From assembly GCF_014204795.1 (NCBI RefSeq), contig NZ_JACHMB010000001.1:12800501-12864500 (forward strand): a DNA stretch of 64,000 nucleotides. The letters run 5' to 3'. The notes below the pieces were generated by a model. It worked only from the letters and a program-made list of their open reading frames with translations. It did no database searches and was not told the DNA's origin. The stretch is from Nonomuraea jabiensis (GTDB lineage: Bacteria; Actinomycetota; Actinomycetes; Streptosporangiales; Streptosporangiaceae). The position numbers and the translations under genes were made by a program. How positions within the stretch are numbered: the first letter of the stretch is position 1; the number at the start of each line of letters is the position of its first letter. Of this stretch, positions 61,014-64,000 are shown in pieces.

Positions 61014-62507
61014 CTAGGCCGCCGGGCAGGTCGCGCCCTTCTGCGGGAGCTTGCCCTCGATCAGGTACGAGTCCACCAGCTGCAGCACGCACTTGCTGCC
61101 CGACAGGTAGGCGCCGTGCCCCTCGCCCTCGTACGTGACCAGCCTGGCGGTCTTGAGCTGGGCGGTCAGCTTGGGCGCCCACTCGTACGGCGTGGCCGGG
61201 TCGCCCTTGCCGCCGATCACGACGATCGGCGCCGAGCCGGTGGCGTTCACGTGCCGCGCCTGATCGCTGCCCTTGGCCGGCCAGACCCGGCACAGCCCGC
61301 CGGACCCCTCGCTGCCGAACAGCGGCGAGATCTTCATGGCGGCCGCCTCGGTGCGGCGCAGCTCGGCCTCGCTGGGCCGCTCGGAGGTGTCCACGCAGGT
61401 GATGGCCGGGAAGCTGGTCATCTGCGTGGAGTATTTGCCGTCCTGGGAGCGGCCGGTGTAGGAGTCGGCCAGGTAGAGCAGCGCGTCGCCGCGCCCCTTG
61501 ATCGCCTCCGAGAGCGCCTGCTCCAGGAAGGGCCAGGTCAGCTCCGAGTACAGCGCCGCCGCCACGCCCGTGGCGGCCAGCCCCTGCGTCAGCTCGCGGG
61601 TGCCGACCTTCAGCGGCTGGGTGGTGAGCTGGTTCAGGAGCTTGTCGACGTTGGCGTTGGCGGTCTCCTGGTCCTTGCCGAAGTCGCACTTGTTCTTGAC
61701 GCACGCGCGCAGGAAGCTCTCGTACGCCTTCTGGAACCCGCGCGTCTGCACCAGCGTGCGCTGCTCGAACGTCACCGTCGGGTCGAGCGGCGCGTCGAGC
61801 ACCATGCGGCCGACCTTCTTGGGGAACTCGGTGGCGTAGACGGCGCCGAGCTGCGTGCCGTACGACATGCCGACGTAGTTGAGCTTGGCGTCGCCCACGG
61901 CGGCGCGGATCCGGTCCATGTCGCGGGCGGCGTTCACGGTGCCGACGTACGGGAGGATCTTGCCCGAGTGCTGCTGGCAGAGGGCGGCGAACTGCTTGTT
62001 GGCCGCCGCGGTCTCCTGGTGGGTCTGGTTGTCGGACGGCAGCGTGTCCAGCGCGGTGAACCTGTCCATCTCCACGGTGTCGCCGCAGCGCACGCCTGAG
62101 CTGCGCTCCACGCCGCGCGGGTCGAAGCTGATCAGGTCATATCGGGCGCGCAGCCCGGTGAGCGCCTTGGCGGCCTGGTCGAGCGTGTCGACGCCGGAGG
62201 CGCCCGGACCGCCGAAGTTGAACACCACCGAGCCCAGCCGGTTCTTGCCCGTGGTGGACAGCTTGATGAGCGCCAGGTCCAGCTTCTCCCCGTCCGGCTT
62301 GTTGTAGTCGAGCGGGACGGACAGCTTTCCGCACCGTACCGAACTGTCCTGGCTGGCCGGTGGCTCGCCGCCGGGACGCTTGATGTCGGTGCACGGCCCC
62401 CAGCTGATCGCGCCGGGGTCCGCCGTCGACTGCGAGGCGGGCTCGGCCGGCACGGTTGAGCAACCGGCGACGACCGGGATGAGCAGGGCTGCTAGGACGC
62501 GTCGCAT
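61014..62507 (-). CDS. Tripeptidyl-aminopeptidase-like alpha/beta-hydrolase lipoprotein (S33)
   Basis: A 497-aa protein from ATG 62507. A short lipoprotein signal ends in the lipobox VAGC. The hydrolase core has FNFGGPGASGVD (oxyanion region), the nucleophile in YVGMSYGTQLG, the acid in VIGGKGDPATPY and the base in YEGEGHGAYL; a TAP-like C-terminal domain follows. It resembles the Streptomyces SlpD/SlpE and Tap mycelial peptidases that cut tripeptides from secreted proteins. Anchored outside the membrane. Upstream, aceE is terminated by a hairpin. Confidence 0.92.
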   Translation of the reverse strand: MRRVLAALLIPVVAGCSTVPAEPASQSTADPGAISWGPCTDIKRPGGEPPASQDSSVRCGKLSVPLDYNKPDGEKLDLALIKLSTTGKNRLGSVVFNFGGPGASGVDTLDQAAKALTGLRARYDLISFDPRGVERSSGVRCGDTVEMDRFTALDTLPSDNQTHQETAAANKQFAALCQQHSGKILPYVGTVNAARDMDRIRAAVGDAKLNYVGMSYGTQLGAVYATEFPKKVGRMVLDAPLDPTVTFEQRTLVQTRGFQKAYESFLRACVKNKCDFGKDQETANANVDKLLNQLTTQPLKVGTRELTQGLAATGVAAALYSELTWPFLEQALSEAIKGRGDALLYLADSYTGRSQDGKYSTQMTSFPAITCVDTSERPSEAELRRTEAAAMKISPLFGSEGSGGLCRVWPAKGSDQARHVNATGSAPIVVIGGKGDPATPYEWAPKLTAQLKTARLVTYEGEGHGAYLSGSKCVLQLVDSYLIEGKLPQKGATCPAA

Positions 62508-62644
62508 GAACAGACTTCTCCCTCGTCTCTCAGGGGGAAGTAGTGCCCACAATACGTGACGCCGCACCATACCTGGGTGAGGCGGCACGTACCCCTCCTG
62601 AACGTGCCGCCTCACAGGCCGAACGCCGCGGACGGCGGAAATGA

Positions 62645-62680
62645 CGGCGCCCCCGCGAGAGGTTCTTCGCGGGGGCGCCG
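62645..62680 (-). terminator. Terminator of aceE
   Basis: A perfect 14-bp stem (CGGCGCCCCCGCGA at 62645-62658 with its complement at 62667-62680) and an 8-nt loop, 13 bp after the aceE stop codon. Confidence 0.85.
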
Positions 62681-62692
62681 CTTCTGGATGAC

Positions 62693-64000
62693 TCAGACGC
62701 CCATCGACTGGGTGTCGTTGCTCTCCGCGCCGCCCGCCTCGGTGACGCCGTTCTTGAGGTGGTAGCGGGCGATCGCCTCGCGCAGCACCTCGCCGTCGAG
62801 CTCGCCCCGCTTGACCAGGCTGGTCAGCACGGCCAGCGTGATCGAGGCGGCGTCGACGTGGAAGTGGCGGCGCAGCGCCGAGCGGGTGTCGGACAGGCCG
62901 AACCCATCGGTGCCCAGCGAGGACCAGTCACCCGGCACCCACTGCGCGATCTGGTCCTGCACGGCCTTCATGTAGTCGCTGACGCCCACGAACGGGCCCT
63001 GCGCCTGGGAGAGCGCCTGGGTCACGTACGGGACGCGCTGCTCGGCGTCGGGGTTGAGCAGGTTGTGCTCCTCGCAGGCCAGCGCGTCGCGGCGCAGCTC
63101 GGACCACGACGTCGCCGACCACACGTCGGCCGATACGCCCCAGTCCTCGGCCAGCAGCCGCTGCGCCTCCATCGCCCATGGGCCCGCCACGCCGGAGGAC
63201 AGGATGTTGGCCTTCGGACCCTGGGTCTGCGGCCCGTCGGCGAACTTGTACAGGCCCTTGAGCAGGCCCTGCACGTCGAGGTTGGCCGGCTGGGCGGGCT
63301 GCAGGTAGGGCTCGTTGTAGACGGTCAGGTAGTAGAAGACGTCCTCCGGCTGGTCGCCGTACATCCTCCGCAGGCCGTCCTTGACGATGTGGGCCACCTC
63401 GAACGCCCACGACGGGTCGTAGGAGATCGCGGCCGGGTTGGTGGAGGCGATGAGCGGCGTGTGGCCGTCCTCGTGCTGCAGGCCCTCACCGTTGAGCGTG
63501 GTGCGGCCCGCGGTGGCGCCGAGCAGGAAGCCGCGGCCCATCTGGTCGCCCATCTGCCACATCTGGTCGCCGGTGCGCTGCCACCCGAACATCGAGTAGA
63601 AGATGTAGATCGGGATCATGTGCTCGCCGTGCGTGGCGTAGGCGGTGCCGGCCGCGATGGCCGAGGCCATCGAGCCCGACTCGCTGATGCCCTCGTGCAG
63701 GATCTGGCCCTGCGTGGCCTCCTTGTACGACAGCAGCAGCTCCCTGTCGACGGCCTCGTACGTCTGGCCGTGCGGGGAGTAGATCTTGGCCGTCGGGAAC
63801 ATGGCGTCCAGACCGAACGTACGCGCCTCGTCCGGGATGATCGGCACGAACCGGTGGCCGATCTCCTTGTCGCGCATGAGGTCCTTCAGCAGCCGCACGA
63901 ACGCCATCGTGGTGGCGACCTGCTGCTTGCCCGAGCCCTTGGCGAAGCCGCCGTAGACCTCGTCGCCGGGCAGCTTGACCGGCTTGGCGCGCATGACCCG
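62693..64000 (-). CDS. aceE: Pyruvate dehydrogenase E1 component, homodimeric type (C-terminal part, cut by window edge)
   Basis: The C-terminal 435 residues of the roughly 910-aa homodimeric E1; the N-terminal half lies beyond position 64000. Recognisable AceE segments are GSGKQQVATTMAFVRLLKDL, VPIIPDEARTFGLDAMFP, LNGEGLQHEDGHTPL and SWSELRRDALACEEHNLL. The enzyme decarboxylates pyruvate with thiamin diphosphate and passes the acetyl group to the E2 lipoyl domain. Ends in a strong hairpin terminator. Confidence 0.96.
   Translation of the reverse strand, partial: RVMRAKPVKLPGDEVYGGFAKGSGKQQVATTMAFVRLLKDLMRDKEIGHRFVPIIPDEARTFGLDAMFPTAKIYSPHGQTYEAVDRELLLSYKEATQGQILHEGISESGSMASAIAAGTAYATHGEHMIPIYIFYSMFGWQRTGDQMWQMGDQMGRGFLLGATAGRTTLNGEGLQHEDGHTPLIASTNPAAISYDPSWAFEVAHIVKDGLRRMYGDQPEDVFYYLTVYNEPYLQPAQPANLDVQGLLKGLYKFADGPQTQGPKANILSSGVAGPWAMEAQRLLAEDWGVSADVWSATSWSELRRDALACEEHNLLNPDAEQRVPYVTQALSQAQGPFVGVSDYMKAVQDQIAQWVPGDWSSLGTDGFGLSDTRSALRRHFHVDAASITLAVLTSLVKRGELDGEVLREAIARYHLKNGVTEAGGAESNDTQSMGV

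Overview
The window comes from a high-GC, high-G+C-codon actinomycete chromosome. Frequent GTG/TTG starts with good ribosome-binding sites, a mycothiol-dependent-type DinB enzyme, a PF04672-type methyltransferase beside an XRE-DUF5753 regulator, a PAC2 protein, polyphosphate glucokinase and homodimeric AceE all point to Streptosporangiales/Streptomyces-type bacteria. A Nonomuraea-like organism is my guess, but nothing in the sequence proves the genus. I see no tRNA, rRNA, CRISPR array or intact transposon.

Left part (1-23 kb): a small conserved acidic protein, two STAND/NB-ARC-TPR signalling ATPases, a class I terpene synthase, a decayed ankyrin gene, PAC2, a Gfo/Idh/MocA dehydrogenase, a tyrosine phosphatase, a secreted M6 metalloprotease, a PucR-type regulator followed by an amidohydrolase-like protein without the usual metal-binding histidines, a MarR/ABC exporter pair with an MFS pump, a hemerythrin-like protein, a HAD phosphatase and a large-subunit catalase (katE). 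Several genes here carry short tandem duplications at or just after their 3' ends.

Middle (23-46 kb): Uma2-like nuclease, DEAH helicase HrpA, ADP-ribosylglycohydrolase, a secreted X-Pro peptidase, and a sigma-factor-like protein fused to a membrane anchor and extracytoplasmic domain. Then comes a tightly coupled minus-strand operon (36.5 to 32.4 kb): unknown protein, multispanning membrane protein, 68-aa peptide, 10-aa mini-ORF, Asp/Glu-racemase-like isomerase and FAD monooxygenase. It is divergent from a regulator with two HTH domains. I consider this the best candidate for an undescribed system. Housekeeping genes follow (PF04672 methyltransferase, DUF4253, HAD, TenA, TIGR03118 beta-propeller, ppgK, GntR regulator), then a secreted protein gene broken by a 4-nt deletion inside a 30-bp minisatellite.

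Right part (46-64 kb): a decayed stretch with a LuxR fragment, then an assimilatory nitrate operon reading leftwards: narK, nasA, an FAD/[2Fe-2S] reductase, a degenerate IS200/IS605 TnpB right end, nirB and nirD. A GlnR-like site lies before narK. NarK would import nitrate, NasA reduce it to nitrite with electrons from the FAD protein, and NirBD reduce nitrite to ammonium. The window ends with a GNAT enzyme, a TPR protein, an aldo/keto reductase, a WYL regulator with a VOC protein, a mycothiol-type enzyme with a tripeptidyl-aminopeptidase-like lipoprotein, and the C-terminal part of aceE, cut by the window edge.
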